Source: Rhodococcus sp. 06-235-1A (GTDB lineage: Bacteria; Actinomycetota; Actinomycetes; Mycobacteriales; Mycobacteriaceae). Taken from it: DNA of 64,000 bases. Of the stretch, positions 8,710 through 16,612 are shown in pieces. Numbering within the stretch: the stretch's first letter is position 1; each line of letters begins with the position of its first letter. The notes beneath the pieces are model-generated. The model had not been told where the DNA came from. It made no database searches and was given only the letters and a program-made list of their open reading frames with translations. The position numbers were made by a program, and so were the translations under genes. Where the stretch lies: the NCBI RefSeq assembly GCF_002258785.1, contig NZ_NOYI01000027.1, forward strand, positions 62,001-126,000, in the 5' to 3' direction.

Positions 8710-9929
8710 CGAACATTCCGAAAGGCGGCGGATTCGACAAGCCCTTGCCCGAGGGTGTGGGTCAGGGAACGCTGGGAGTTCGCGGCGGTCTGATGCGATC
8801 CGGGTTCGACGAGAACGCCGAAGCACTCTATCTCTCTTCGGGTTTCGTGTACGAGAGTGCCGGAGCGGCCGAGCAGGCGTTCACCGGCGACATCGATCAT
8901 TTCGTGTACTCGCGCTACGGCAACCCGACGGTCAAGATGTTCGAGGAGCGGCTGCGGCTGATCGAGGGTGCCGAGGCATGCTTCGGGACGTCGAGCGGAA
9001 TGTCGGCGGTGTTCACCGCATTGGGCGCACTGCTGAAGGCCGGTGACCGATTGGTCGCTGCGCGTAGCCTTTTCGGCTCCTGCTTCGTGGTCTGCAACGA
9101 GATTCTGCCGCGGTGGGGCGTCGAGACCGTCTTCGTCGACGGCGAAGACCTCGAGCAGTGGGAGCAGGCGCTGTCGGTGCCGACGACGGCGGTGTTCTTC
9201 GAGACCCCGTCCAACCCGATGCAGTCGTTGGTCGATGTCCGGCGCGTCTCCGAGCTGGCACATGCTGCCGGAGCAACGGTGGTGCTGGACAACGTCTTCG
9301 CGACGCCGTTGCTGCAGCGCAGCCTGGAACTCGGGGCCGACGTGGTCGTGTACTCGGGCACCAAGCACATCGACGGCCAGGGTCGGGTACTCGGCGGGGC
9401 GATCCTGGGCTCGAAGGAATACATCGAAGGCCCGGTGCAGACTCTGATGCGGCACACCGGCCCGGCACTGAGCCCGTTCAATGCCTGGACGCTGCTCAAA
9501 GGGCTCGAGACGATGCCGGTGCGGGTGCGGCATTCGGTGAATTCCGCGCTGCGGATCGCCGAGTTCCTCGAAGCTCACCCTGCGGTGCGCTGGGTGAAAT
9601 ACCCGTTCCTGCAATCACATCCGCAGTACGCACTGGCGAAGTCGCAGATGTCGGGCGGCGGTACCGTCGTGACCTTCGAACTCGAAGCACCGGAGGGGGA
9701 GGGCAAGAAGCGCGCCTTCGAGGTGCTGGACGCGTTGCGTATCGTCGACATCTCCAACAACCTCGGCGACTCCAAGACACTGATCACTCATCCGGCCACC
9801 ACCACGCACCGCGCGATGGGCCCGGAAGGCCGTGCGGCAGTGGGCATCACCGACGGTGTGGTGCGCATTTCCATCGGCCTCGAGGACACCGAGGATCTGA
9901 TCGGAGATCTGGACCAGGCTCTGAAGTAG
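8706..9929 (+). CDS. metZ: O-succinylhomoserine sulfhydrylase MetZ
   Basis: A 407-residue Cys/Met-metabolism PLP enzyme that makes homocysteine from O-succinylhomoserine (or the acetyl ester) and sulfide. The PLP lysine is Lys220 in YSGTKHIDGQGR, the motif that marks MetZ within the family. Also seen are the substrate-phosphate region YGNPTV and ETPSNP. The start is the GTG that overlaps the rhodanese stop; upstream in-frame sequence is only the rhodanese gene read in another frame. It ends 6 nt before the convergent dioxygenase. Confidence 0.94.
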   Translation: MTNIPKGGGFDKPLPEGVGQGTLGVRGGLMRSGFDENAEALYLSSGFVYESAGAAEQAFTGDIDHFVYSRYGNPTVKMFEERLRLIEGAEACFGTSSGMSAVFTALGALLKAGDRLVAARSLFGSCFVVCNEILPRWGVETVFVDGEDLEQWEQALSVPTTAVFFETPSNPMQSLVDVRRVSELAHAAGATVVLDNVFATPLLQRSLELGADVVVYSGTKHIDGQGRVLGGAILGSKEYIEGPVQTLMRHTGPALSPFNAWTLLKGLETMPVRVRHSVNSALRIAEFLEAHPAVRWVKYPFLQSHPQYALAKSQMSGGGTVVTFELEAPEGEGKKRAFEVLDALRIVDISNNLGDSKTLITHPATTTHRAMGPEGRAAVGITDGVVRISIGLEDTEDLIGDLDQALK

Positions 9930-9935
9930 TCGGTG

Positions 9936-10877
9936 TCAGAGCGTCACCGGTAGCGGCTTGTCGATGAGGGAGTAGTGCGCCGCGTCGCCTGCGACCACCC
10001 GGCTCTTCTCTCCGTTGGGGTGTACCGGCACGTCGCCGGCCAAGGTGATGCGTTCGAGGCGGCGGTACTGATCGTCCCAGTCTGCGACGGCGTAGTGCTG
10101 GGTGGCGCGGTTGTCCCAGATGGCCACGTCGCCCAGGCTCCAGGTCCAGCGAACAGTGTTCTCCAGCTTGGTCACTCGATTCTGTAGGAGATCGAACAGG
10201 GTCTGCGACTCCTTGGTCGACAATCCGATGAAGTTCTTGACGAAGTGACCGAGCAGCAGAGTCTTCTCACCGGTTTCGGGGTGCACGCGGACGACTGGGT
10301 GCTCGGTCTCGAAGTAAGTGGACTGGAACTCCTTTCGGTACTCCTCGGTCTTGTCGTTCCGAATCTTCTCTGCAGCAGTCGCCGAGTAGTCGTAGTTGTT
10401 CGAGTGCGTGGCCCAGAGGTTGTCCACCAACGCCTTCAACGAATCCGGCAACTGCGCGTAGGCGGCGGTCTGTGAGGCCCACGTGGTGTTCCCGCCGTAT
10501 TCCGGGAGGCTGACCGCACGCAGGATGGAGGCCTTCGGGATTCGGTCGACGAAGGTCACATCCGAATGCCAGCTGTTGGCCTTGCCGTATTCGGAGTCGA
10601 TGGCCAGTGTTCTGGTGCCACGTGAGGTGACAGTGGGGTGCGGGGTGGTCGGCGACCCGAGCAATTCGGCGAACGCATACTGGCTTTCGTCGTCGAGGTG
10701 GTGCTGGCCGCTGAAGAAGATGACCTTGTGCTCGAGCAGAGCGCGCCGAACGAACTCGACAGTGTTCGCATCGAGATCGCCGCCGAGTCGCACGCCTTCG
10801 ATGCGGGCACCGAGGTTGCCACCGATCTTGATCGCACGCAGAGCTGTCGTATTCTCGACAAGAGTGTCCACCGACAT
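9936..10877 (-). CDS. Second TauD/TfdA-family Fe(II)/2-oxoglutarate dioxygenase
   Basis: A 313-residue paralogue of the dioxygenase at 6828. The triad is His104 and Asp106 (WHSDVTF) with His261 (TQHYAVADW), and Arg272 or Arg276 is the 2-oxoglutarate candidate. The ATG at 10877 has a GAAAGG site 7 nt upstream; the longer in-frame extension to 10949 carries no family similarity. Upstream on the same strand lie a 9-codon ORF ending in Cys and a palindromic TCA-N3-TGA site. These tie it to the sulfur-responsive genes of this window. Substrate is probably a sulfonate or sulfate ester. Confidence 0.88.
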   Translation of the reverse strand: MSVDTLVENTTALRAIKIGGNLGARIEGVRLGGDLDANTVEFVRRALLEHKVIFFSGQHHLDDESQYAFAELLGSPTTPHPTVTSRGTRTLAIDSEYGKANSWHSDVTFVDRIPKASILRAVSLPEYGGNTTWASQTAAYAQLPDSLKALVDNLWATHSNNYDYSATAAEKIRNDKTEEYRKEFQSTYFETEHPVVRVHPETGEKTLLLGHFVKNFIGLSTKESQTLFDLLQNRVTKLENTVRWTWSLGDVAIWDNRATQHYAVADWDDQYRRLERITLAGDVPVHPNGEKSRVVAGDAAHYSLIDKPLPVTL

Positions 10878-10933
10878 GTCGATACCTTTCGCTGGTCGAA
10901 GACTGCCCGAATTGCACCGGTGCAGTGCGGAAT

Positions 10934-10963
10934 TCAACAAGCTGACCATTGTCGATCGGTCAT
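10934..10963 (-). CDS. 9-residue leader peptide ending in Cys (MTDRQWSAC)
   Basis: A minimal ATG...TGA ORF 57 nt upstream of the dioxygenase start whose last sense codon is Cys. Its position between a palindrome and a sulfur gene mimics Cys-codon attenuators. No clear ribosome site precedes it, so it would have to be leaderless; no good TANNNT box is visible. Chance occurrence is possible. Confidence 0.4.
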   Translation of the reverse strand: MTDRQWSAC

Positions 10964-10974
10964 GTACACAGTTC

Positions 10975-10989
10975 GATTCACCGTGATCT
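10975..10989. promoter_or_regulatory. Imperfect copy of the AATCA-N3-TGATT palindrome
   Basis: The core is TTCA-CCG-TGAT, with a GAT/ATC-like extension on both sides. It is a weaker match than the perfect copies at 13425, 15367, 43103 and 46257, but it lies directly upstream of the leader ORF and the TauD gene, where a sulfur regulator would bind. Confidence 0.35.
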
Positions 10990-11028
10990 CAACGCCGCAA
11001 TCGATCGGTAGCAGTGTCCGTATCTGCG

Positions 11029-12102
11029 TCAGGGCTCGAAGACGCTGAGCACGGTTCTGAACTTGGCCGTGGTTTCGTTCAGTTCGGCGTCGGGGTCGGA
11101 ATCTGCGACGATGCCGCCGCCGGCGGTGGCCGTTCCGGACAGTCCGTCCGCCGCGAGTTCGATGCAGCGGATCGTGACCATCCATTCGCCGTCGCCGCTG
11201 CCGTCGGTCCACCCGACGGCTCCGGCGTAGAAGCCACGGGAGCCCTCGACGTCTGCGATCGCAGCCATGGCCGCGGCGCGGGGAACCCCGGCGACGGCGG
11301 CCGTGGGATGCAGCGCCAGTGCGAGATCGAGCGCCGAGGTCGCGGGATCGGCCAGGGTGCCGACGATCGGCGTCGACAGGTGCCACAGCTGCGGAGTGCT
11401 GCTCAGCTGGGGTGACTCGGGCACCTCCAGCGACTCGCAGAACGGCGTCAACGCAGCACGGATCTCGTCGACGACGAATCGGTGTTCGGCCTGATCCTTG
11501 GCGCTGGCCGCCAACGCCGCGGAGATGCGTGCTTCTTCGTCGGGATCGGTGGAACGCGCAGCCGTCCCGGCAAACGGATGGCAGCTGACGATGTTGCCGC
11601 GCTTACGAACCAACAGTTCCGGGCTCGCGCCGACGATGTGCGTGCCGGTCTTACCTGCGGGCGACAGATTCGCCAGAAAGCCGTTGCCCATCGGATCGCG
11701 GGAGACCAACGCGCTCAACACCGAGACAGGCTCGATCGGCGATTCCGCGGTCACCTCGATGGCCCGCGCGAGCACGATCTTCTCGGCTGCACCGGCTTTC
11801 AATTGCTCGACGACATCTCGCACTCGCTGCACGTGGACGTCCGGATCGGGAATCTGTCGTGCGACGGTTGCCGCCGGTAGCGGCGGCAGGGTATCGGTTG
11901 TCATCCAGGGCCCGTCGAGTCGGTAGAACTCCTCCGGTTCGATCAGGGCGGTGGCGTCGGACATGTCGAAAGGGAGTGCGCCGACGACATTTCGGCCTTC
12001 CCGGACCGCGGCCACCGCGTCGGCGACGTCGGGAAAAGCGTGCCGGACACCCAGTCCGACGACGTGGTGATCCTGCCGGGACAGAACGAATTCGAGAGTC
12101 AT
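11029..12102 (-). CDS. Isochorismate synthase (MenF/EntC/DhbC type)
   Basis: A 357-residue chorismate-utilising enzyme that makes isochorismate for menaquinone or a catecholate/salicylate siderophore. The C-terminal chorismate-binding fold is complete. It contains AAEKIVLARAIEV, GASPELLVRK, CHPFAGTAARS, the catalytic AVAGVPRAAAMAAI region and the Glu-rich metal site near GEWMVTIRCIEL and AELNET. Whether it serves menaquinone or a siderophore is not decided by its neighbours. Its ATG overlaps the stop of the upstream phosphatase gene by 1 nt (TGATG), so the two form an operon. Confidence 0.88.
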   Translation of the reverse strand: MTLEFVLSRQDHHVVGLGVRHAFPDVADAVAAVREGRNVVGALPFDMSDATALIEPEEFYRLDGPWMTTDTLPPLPAATVARQIPDPDVHVQRVRDVVEQLKAGAAEKIVLARAIEVTAESPIEPVSVLSALVSRDPMGNGFLANLSPAGKTGTHIVGASPELLVRKRGNIVSCHPFAGTAARSTDPDEEARISAALAASAKDQAEHRFVVDEIRAALTPFCESLEVPESPQLSSTPQLWHLSTPIVGTLADPATSALDLALALHPTAAVAGVPRAAAMAAIADVEGSRGFYAGAVGWTDGSGDGEWMVTIRCIELAADGLSGTATAGGGIVADSDPDAELNETTAKFRTVLSVFEP

Positions 12103-12899
12103 CAGAACGGGTTCTGAGTGCGGCCCACCAGGTCTGCGACGGAATCGAGAACTTTGGTCGGTCGGTACGGGTACTGCTCGACGGACTGGACCGTCGAGAT
12201 CCCGGTGAGGACCAGGATGGTCTGCAGTCCGGCTTCGAGGCCCGAGAGCACGTCGGTGTCCATCCGGTCGCCGATCATCAGCGTGTTCTCGGAATGCCCG
12301 CCGATCGCGCGCAGTGCCGACCGCATCATCAATGCGTTGGGCTTGCCCACGTAGTACGGCTCCTTGCCGGTGGCCTTCGTGATCAACGCTGCCACCGAAC
12401 CGGTCGCGGGCAGTGAACCCTCACGGGAGGGGCCGGTGGCGTCGGGGTTGGTGGCGATGAAGCGCGAGCCCTTCTCGACGAGGCGAATGGCGGTGGTGAT
12501 TGCCTCGAACGAATACGTCCGGGTCTCGCCGAGCACCACGTAATCCGGGCTCGAGTCGGTGAGCGTGTAGCCGATGTCGTGCAGGGCGGTGGTCAAGCCG
12601 GACTCGCCGACGACATAGGCGCTGCCACCGGGTCGTTGATTGCCGAGGAAGGTCGCGGTGGCCAGAGCCGAGGTCCAGATCGACTTCTCCGGAATGTCCA
12701 GACCGGTGAATGCGAGACGTGCGCGCAGGTCACGGGGGGTACGAATCGAATTGTTGGTCAGTACGATGAACGGGATTTCGTTGGCCTGCAGTTCGGCGAG
12801 GAACGTGTCGGCACCGGGGATCAGGTGATCCTCGTGGACGAGCACGCCGTCCATGTCCATCAGGTACGTCCACTGCTGAGGCTTCTCGGTTTCGCTCAC
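12102..12899 (-). CDS. NagD-type HAD phosphatase (HAD-IIA)
   Basis: A 265-residue HAD-superfamily hydrolase. Motif I is DMDGVL (Asp15 nucleophile, Asp17), motif II is VLTNNS, and the C-terminal motif is MIGDRMDTDVLSGLEAG with GKPNALMM before it, the NagD subgroup arrangement. Members remove phosphate from small molecules such as nucleotides or sugar phosphates; the substrate here is unknown. It is translationally coupled to the isochorismate synthase gene. Just upstream (12910-12975) is a 33-bp tandem repeat. Confidence 0.9.
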   Translation of the reverse strand: MSETEKPQQWTYLMDMDGVLVHEDHLIPGADTFLAELQANEIPFIVLTNNSIRTPRDLRARLAFTGLDIPEKSIWTSALATATFLGNQRPGGSAYVVGESGLTTALHDIGYTLTDSSPDYVVLGETRTYSFEAITTAIRLVEKGSRFIATNPDATGPSREGSLPATGSVAALITKATGKEPYYVGKPNALMMRSALRAIGGHSENTLMIGDRMDTDVLSGLEAGLQTILVLTGISTVQSVEQYPYRPTKVLDSVADLVGRTQNPF

Positions 12900-12909
12900 C
12901 CGTCCATTG

Positions 12910-12975
12910 TGAACTATCGGGTCGTTCCGCTGGCTTCACTCCTGAACTATCGGGTCGTTCCGCAAGCTTCACTCC
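12910..12975. repeat. Two tandem 33-bp direct repeats
   Basis: Unit 1 is 12910-12942 and unit 2 is 12943-12975, identical except for two adjacent bases (TG versus AA). Each contains GAAC-N9-GTTC. The pair fills the gap between the whiB stop and the HAD gene start, so it may be a regulatory site for the HAD-isochorismate synthase operon or a recent slippage duplication. Confidence 0.85.
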
Positions 12976-12980
12976 TGCTG

Positions 12981-13319
12981 CTAACTCGCCTGCAGTTCCT
13001 CGGCACGTCGGGAGTTGGCCCGGTGCTGTTGTCGCTCGCGGGCAGTCGTTCCGCCCCAGACTCCGAACGGTTCGTTGGCGGCCAGTGCGAATCGTCGGCA
13101 CTCTTCGATGACCCGGCAGCCAGCGCACACCTGCTTCGCGCGGTCCTCCCGTACGCGGCGGGCCGAGCGGCCCTCGCCGGACGGGGAGAAGAAGATCTCC
13201 GAGTCCTGGCCGCGGCAGAGTGCGTCGACCTGCCAGCCCCAGGATTCGGCGGCGGAGGAGATTCTGCGTTCGATCATGGCGATTGCGGTGTTGTTCGACG
13301 TGGTAGAGCTGTTCGGCAT
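12981..13319 (-). CDS. WhiB-family Fe-S transcriptional regulator (WhiB3-like)
   Basis: A 112-residue WhiB protein. The four cluster ligands are Cys35, Cys65, Cys68 and Cys74 (LCRGQDSEIFF ... VCAGCRVIEEC), followed by the beta-turn GVWGG at 86-90 and a basic tail. The sequence around WGWQVDALCRG and EPFGVWGG is closest in style to WhiB3, a redox sensor that binds a 4Fe-4S cluster and partners with the sigma factor; the subgroup call is inference. Upstream, a perfect AATCA-N3-TGATT palindrome at 13425 and a TAGCGA box near 13381 suggest sulfur- or redox-linked control. Confidence 0.9.
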   Translation of the reverse strand: MPNSSTTSNNTAIAMIERRISSAAESWGWQVDALCRGQDSEIFFSPSGEGRSARRVREDRAKQVCAGCRVIEECRRFALAANEPFGVWGGTTARERQQHRANSRRAEELQAS

Positions 13320-13424
13320 CGTGGCGACCCATTCCTTTCGTCGACGCTGCGCGAGACCCAGCCCGCACAGAACGATTCGCTACCGAAAAGGCTCGCCGCG
13401 TCGAGGGTGCGACGCAATGGTTGA

Positions 13425-13437
13425 AATCAGGGTGATT
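13425..13437. promoter_or_regulatory. Perfect AATCA-GGG-TGATT palindrome upstream of whiB
   Basis: The arms are perfectly symmetric, and the left flank TTGA matches the larger palindrome at 15361. The centre is about 112 bp upstream of the whiB start. It is one of four perfect copies of this 10 fixed-base pattern in the window. Confidence 0.6.
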
Positions 13438-13449
13438 CGAGGGTCCTGT

Positions 13450-13818
13450 TCAGGACACGTCGGGGGTGTACCGAAAGAGCGCGTTCAATCGATCGTCCAG
13501 CATCAAGAGCGGAAGCAATGCCGCCTGGATCGCGCCGACCGCCGCGGGGAGGTACTCGCCTGCGACGACACACATGAGACTGCCGAGAGCGAACAGTATC
13601 AGCGTCATTCGGGGGAGTAGCCACGTCGGCTTCATCGCAGTGTGCCTGACCCCGTGGATAATTGCCGCCACGACCGCCACGAGAATGGTCGCGTGCGCGG
13701 TCAGACGTACCAGATCGGACGTGTCGGCTGCTTGGAATGTGCCGATCACGACCAGCGAACCGAGAGAAACGACACTCGCTGCGTTCAGTTGCTGATAGCG
13801 CGGCATGTCGCGAAACAA
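13450..13818 (-). CDS. Small four-helix membrane protein of unknown function
   Basis: A 122-residue hydrophobic protein with about four membrane helices (near 14-28, 40-58, 68-85 and 90-105). I chose the TTG at 13818 because a strong GAGGAGG ribosome site lies 6 nt upstream of it; the ATG at 13806 would be 18 nt away from that site. No family recognised. It is upstream of whiB on the same strand, separated by 130 nt that carry the palindrome. Confidence 0.65.
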   Translation of the reverse strand: MFRDMPRYQQLNAASVVSLGSLVVIGTFQAADTSDLVRLTAHATILVAVVAAIIHGVRHTAMKPTWLLPRMTLILFALGSLMCVVAGEYLPAAVGAIQAALLPLLMLDDRLNALFRYTPDVS

Positions 13819-13977
13819 GCCTTACCTCCTCGGTTGCGTGCAGTCGATGGTACCGGCGGGTCAGCTGTTCATCGCAAAGCTCTAGGTCTTCAGGCGATTT
13901 CGTAGGTATCGGCTACGCGGTCGGCAACAGCCGATAGTGGACTGCCGCGTCGTGTGTATTCGTGGCATGGTGGCGGT

Positions 13978-15333
13978 ATGACTCGGCCGCTCAGGTTCTC
14001 CGCATTCGTCATGAACACCACGTCTCATATCGTGCACGGTGCGTGGCGCAAGCCGGAGGCGGAGCAGACCGATTTCTCCTCGTTGGAGCATTGGGTGTCG
14101 TTGGCGAAAGAACTCGAGCGCGGCAAGTTCGATTTCATATTCTTTGCCGATGTCGTGGGACTGTACGACGACTATCAGGGTTCGTGGGAGAAGTTCGTCG
14201 AATCCGGATTGCAGATTCCCAGCAACGATCCCACCGTGATCGCGTCGGCGATCGCTTATGCGACAGAGCATCTCGGTATCGCGTTGACGTCGTCGATTCT
14301 GCAGGAGCATCCGTTCAACTTCGCGCGAAAGATGTCCACGCTCGATCACGCGTCGGACGGCCGCATCGCCTGGAACATCGTGACGAGTCTGTCGCCGAAC
14401 GCCTGGCGCAACTTCGGCTTCGGAGATATGGCTCTCCACGAGGATCGATATGCCTGGGCGGACGAGTACGTCGATGTTGTGTACAAGCTGTGGGAAGGGT
14501 CGTGGGACGACGGAGCGCTGTTGCAGGACAAAGCATCCGGTCGGCACAGCGATTTCTCGAAGGTGCACAAGATCGATCACGTCGGCGCGCGCTACAGCGT
14601 CGAGGGCCCGCATCTCGTGGCTCCATCGCCGCAGCGGACGCCGTTGTTGTTCCAGGCCGGTTCATCTCCGACGGGCCGACGCTTCGCCGCGCGTAACGCC
14701 GAGGCCCAATTCATTGCGTCTCCGACACCCGAGGCCGCGCGCTCGCTCATCGCCGACACGCGCCGTCTGGTCATCGAGGCCGGTAGGTCCGTGGGGGACC
14801 TCGAATTCTTCCAGGGTCTGTCGTTCGTCATCGGGAGCACCGAGAGCGAAGCTCGACGCAGAGAAGCGGAGTTGGACGAATACGTCGACGACGAGGCGAT
14901 GATCGCGCACGCTGCGGGTGGGATCGGCATAGATCTGGGCTCCTACGATCTGGACACCCCGATCGGTCAGGTGCAGGGAGAAGGCTCCCAGAGCACGTTG
15001 GCGTGGCTCCGCGAGGCGATCACCGATCGAGAACCCACCGTTCGGGATCTGGCGCACATGCGGACTCGGAGCGGGCGGGTGGTGGGAACGCCGGAGTCCA
15101 TCGCCGATCGTCTCGAACAGTGGCGCGACGCCGGCGTCGACGGGATCAACGTCATCAACTCGACGATCCCGGGCAGCTACGTGGAATTCATCGAACATCT
15201 GATGCCGGTTCTTCAGCAGCGCGGGCTGGCGCAACGGGAGTACGGCCGGGGCACCGTCCGACGCAAACTCACCGGCCGGGACAGACTGCCCGCGTCGCAT
15301 CCGGCTGCCCGATACCGGGGCGCCTTCAGCTGA
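13978..15333 (+). CDS. LLM flavin-dependent monooxygenase, NtaA/SnaA/DszA family
   Basis: A 451-residue FMNH2-dependent monooxygenase of the luciferase-like superfamily, in the long group that includes nitrilotriacetate, dimethylsulfide and dibenzothiophene-sulfone monooxygenases. Family marks are LEHWVSLAKELERGKFDFIFFAD, TLDHASDGRIAWNIVTS and the FMN-phosphate loop LLFQAGSSPTGRRFAARNAEA. These enzymes need a separate flavin reductase. The ATG at 13978 overlaps the stop of a 4-codon ORF (ATGA), so a GTG at 13954 is less likely. The neighbouring SAM riboswitch and sulfur genes favour an organosulfur substrate. Confidence 0.87.
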   Translation: MTRPLRFSAFVMNTTSHIVHGAWRKPEAEQTDFSSLEHWVSLAKELERGKFDFIFFADVVGLYDDYQGSWEKFVESGLQIPSNDPTVIASAIAYATEHLGIALTSSILQEHPFNFARKMSTLDHASDGRIAWNIVTSLSPNAWRNFGFGDMALHEDRYAWADEYVDVVYKLWEGSWDDGALLQDKASGRHSDFSKVHKIDHVGARYSVEGPHLVAPSPQRTPLLFQAGSSPTGRRFAARNAEAQFIASPTPEAARSLIADTRRLVIEAGRSVGDLEFFQGLSFVIGSTESEARRREAELDEYVDDEAMIAHAAGGIGIDLGSYDLDTPIGQVQGEGSQSTLAWLREAITDREPTVRDLAHMRTRSGRVVGTPESIADRLEQWRDAGVDGINVINSTIPGSYVEFIEHLMPVLQQRGLAQREYGRGTVRRKLTGRDRLPASHPAARYRGAFS

Positions 15334-15360
15334 CACCAGGCAGTTCGGAAACGTGGCAAG

Positions 15361-15385
15361 GGTTGAAATCATCGTGATTTCAACC
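15361..15385. promoter_or_regulatory. 25-bp perfect palindrome (extended AATCA-TCG-TGATT operator)
   Basis: Arms 15361-15371 and 15375-15385 are 11 nt each and perfectly complementary around TCG. The centre is about 30 bp upstream of the -35 box at 15403 and about 65 bp before the likely transcription start, a position more typical of an activator than a repressor. It is the longest copy of the recurring motif. Confidence 0.75.
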
Positions 15386-15402
15386 CGAAAGACCACGCGC
15401 AC

Positions 15403-15430
15403 TTGACTTTTCAATCTGAAGTTCTATACA
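15403..15430 (+). promoter_or_regulatory. Promoter of the SAM-riboswitch / amino-acid-type ABC operon
   Basis: -35 TTGACT (15403-15408), 16-nt spacer, -10 TATACA (15425-15430). Transcription would begin just before the riboswitch at 15440. An alternative -10 is TACATT (15427-15432) with an 18-nt spacer. Confidence 0.7.
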
Positions 15431-15439
15431 TTCCTGTCA

Positions 15440-15527
15440 CCATCCAGAGCGACCGAGAGACCTTGGCTCTACGACGTCGCAGCAACCCCGCCCTCGGGCG
15501 TGTGGGTGCTACCGCCAGGACCGATGG
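15440..15527 (+). promoter_or_regulatory. SAM riboswitch (S-box, SAM-I/IV clan)
   Basis: The element starts CCATCCAGAGCGACCGAGAG, continues with GCTC and GACGTCGCAGCAACC, and ends CGATGGAGG. P1 pairs CCATC (15440-15444) with GATGG (15523-15527), and P2 pairs GCGAC with GTCGC around a GAG/GCTC stem; the AGCAACC follows as in the S-box core. The 3' strand of P1 runs into GGAGG, the ribosome site of the leader ORF at 15539, so SAM binding should hide it and lower expression. A near-identical copy is at 24178. Confidence 0.85.
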
Positions 15528-15538
15528 AGGAACTGCTG

Positions 15539-15568
15539 ATGAACACCTGTATCCGTACGCCCGCCTGA
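15539..15568 (+). CDS. Leader peptide MNTCIRTPA controlled by the SAM riboswitch
   Basis: A nine-residue ORF with one Cys codon. Its ATG lies 8 nt after the GGAGG that overlaps the riboswitch P1 stem. The second riboswitch is followed by a Cys-containing ORF in exactly the same position, which argues against chance. It could couple SAM sensing to Cys-tRNA or ribosome occupancy. Confidence 0.6.
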   Translation: MNTCIRTPA

Positions 15569-15614
15569 CCGGTTCGCGTACTCACAGTCCACCCTTTCGA
15601 AAGGCACCACAGCG

Positions 15615-15650
15615 ATGATCGCTGCCCATCCGCACCGGCGGCTCCGGTGA
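15615..15650 (+). CDS. Short ORF overlapping the permease start (MIAAHPHRRLR)
   Basis: An 11-residue ORF whose TGA overlaps the GTG start of the permease gene (GTGA), an arrangement used for translational coupling. The palindrome CCTTTCGAAAGG at 15593-15604 precedes it and supplies AAAGG as a ribosome site about 10 nt upstream. Similar start-overlapping ORFs occur at 41783 and 46691. Confidence 0.45.
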   Translation: MIAAHPHRRLR

Positions 15651-16612
15651 CGCAACTACAGACCTCGCCGAAATCCACCGGTTCGAGCGACACCGCAGAA
15701 CTGCCGGACGAGCAACTCGTCGTCGCCAGGAAGTGGCATCCGTGGCGTTGGGTGATCAGCATCGCCACCCTGGTCGTGGTCGCTCAGTTCCTGCACGGCT
15801 TCGCCACCAATCCGGGATGGGACTGGGGCACGTTCGCCCAGTACTTCACCGCACAATCGGTGCTCTCGGCCCTGTGGCTCACCATCCAGCTCACGTTCTG
15901 GGGAACCCTGATCGGCTTCGCTCTCGGTATCGCGCTTGCGGTAGCGAGGCTGTCGAACAACCCAGTGCTGCAGGTGATCTCGTGGTTCTATATCTGGGCG
16001 TTCCGGTCCATTCCCCTGATCGTGCAGCTGCTGTTCTGGTTCAACATCGCGTATCTCTACCAAACCCTGTCGGTGGGAATTCCGTTCGGACCCAGCTTCT
16101 TCGAGTTCGACGTCAACAACGTCATCAGCGGCTCGACGGCAGCGATCATCGGGCTCGCTCTGCATCAGGCCGCATACTCCGCTGAGATCGTCCGCGCCGG
16201 TATCATCTCGGTAGATCATGGACAGCTGGAAGCGTCTGCAGCACTGGGTATTCCGAAAAGTCGAGAGTTCTTCAAGATCATTCTTCCGCAGGCGATGCGG
16301 GGGATCTTGCCCAATGCGGCCAACGAGGTGATCAGCCTGTTCAAAGGCACGTCGATCGTCTCCGTCATGGCCATCGCCGAGCTGTTCTACCAGGTTCAGG
16401 TCATCTACGGCCGAAGCGGCCGAGTGGTGCCGCTGCTGATGGTGGCCACTGTCTGGTACATCATTCTCACCTCGATTCTCTCGGTGGTGCAGTACTACGT
16501 GGAGCGGCACTATGCCAAGGGGGCAGTGCGCACAATCGAACTCACTCCCGTCCAGAAGCTGCGCAAGAAGCTGGCCGAGATCACCCTCGCCCCGCGAGGA
16601 GCAACACGATGA
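15647..16612 (+). CDS. Amino-acid-type ABC transporter permease (HisM/GlnP family)
   Basis: A 321-residue permease with an extra N-terminal cytoplasmic segment and one additional helix (about 27-45) before the usual five-helix HisMQ core. The EAA-type coupling loop is visible as LEASAALGIPKSREFFKIILPQAMR. The GTG start is coupled to the short ORF at 15615 and the stop overlaps the ATPase gene by 4 nt. Being under a SAM riboswitch, the system probably imports methionine, cystine or another sulfur-containing amino acid or derivative; the specificity is inference. Confidence 0.9.
   Translation: MTQLQTSPKSTGSSDTAELPDEQLVVARKWHPWRWVISIATLVVVAQFLHGFATNPGWDWGTFAQYFTAQSVLSALWLTIQLTFWGTLIGFALGIALAVARLSNNPVLQVISWFYIWAFRSIPLIVQLLFWFNIAYLYQTLSVGIPFGPSFFEFDVNNVISGSTAAIIGLALHQAAYSAEIVRAGIISVDHGQLEASAALGIPKSREFFKIILPQAMRGILPNAANEVISLFKGTSIVSVMAIAELFYQVQVIYGRSGRVVPLLMVATVWYIILTSILSVVQYYVERHYAKGAVRTIELTPVQKLRKKLAEITLAPRGATR

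Noticed and set aside
7651..8826. Long minus-strand frame opposite the membrane protein and rhodanese genes
   Set aside because: Shadow frame; the plus-strand genes have domain support and ribosome sites.
12730..13368. Minus-strand frame overlapping whiB in another phase, starting GTG at 13368
   Set aside because: Although it begins after a TAGCGA box, the protein is low-complexity and overlaps the conserved WhiB sequence entirely.
13966..13980. Four-codon ORF (MVAV) overlapping the LLM start at 13978
   Set aside because: Too short to support as a gene; mentioned only as a reason to prefer the ATG at 13978.
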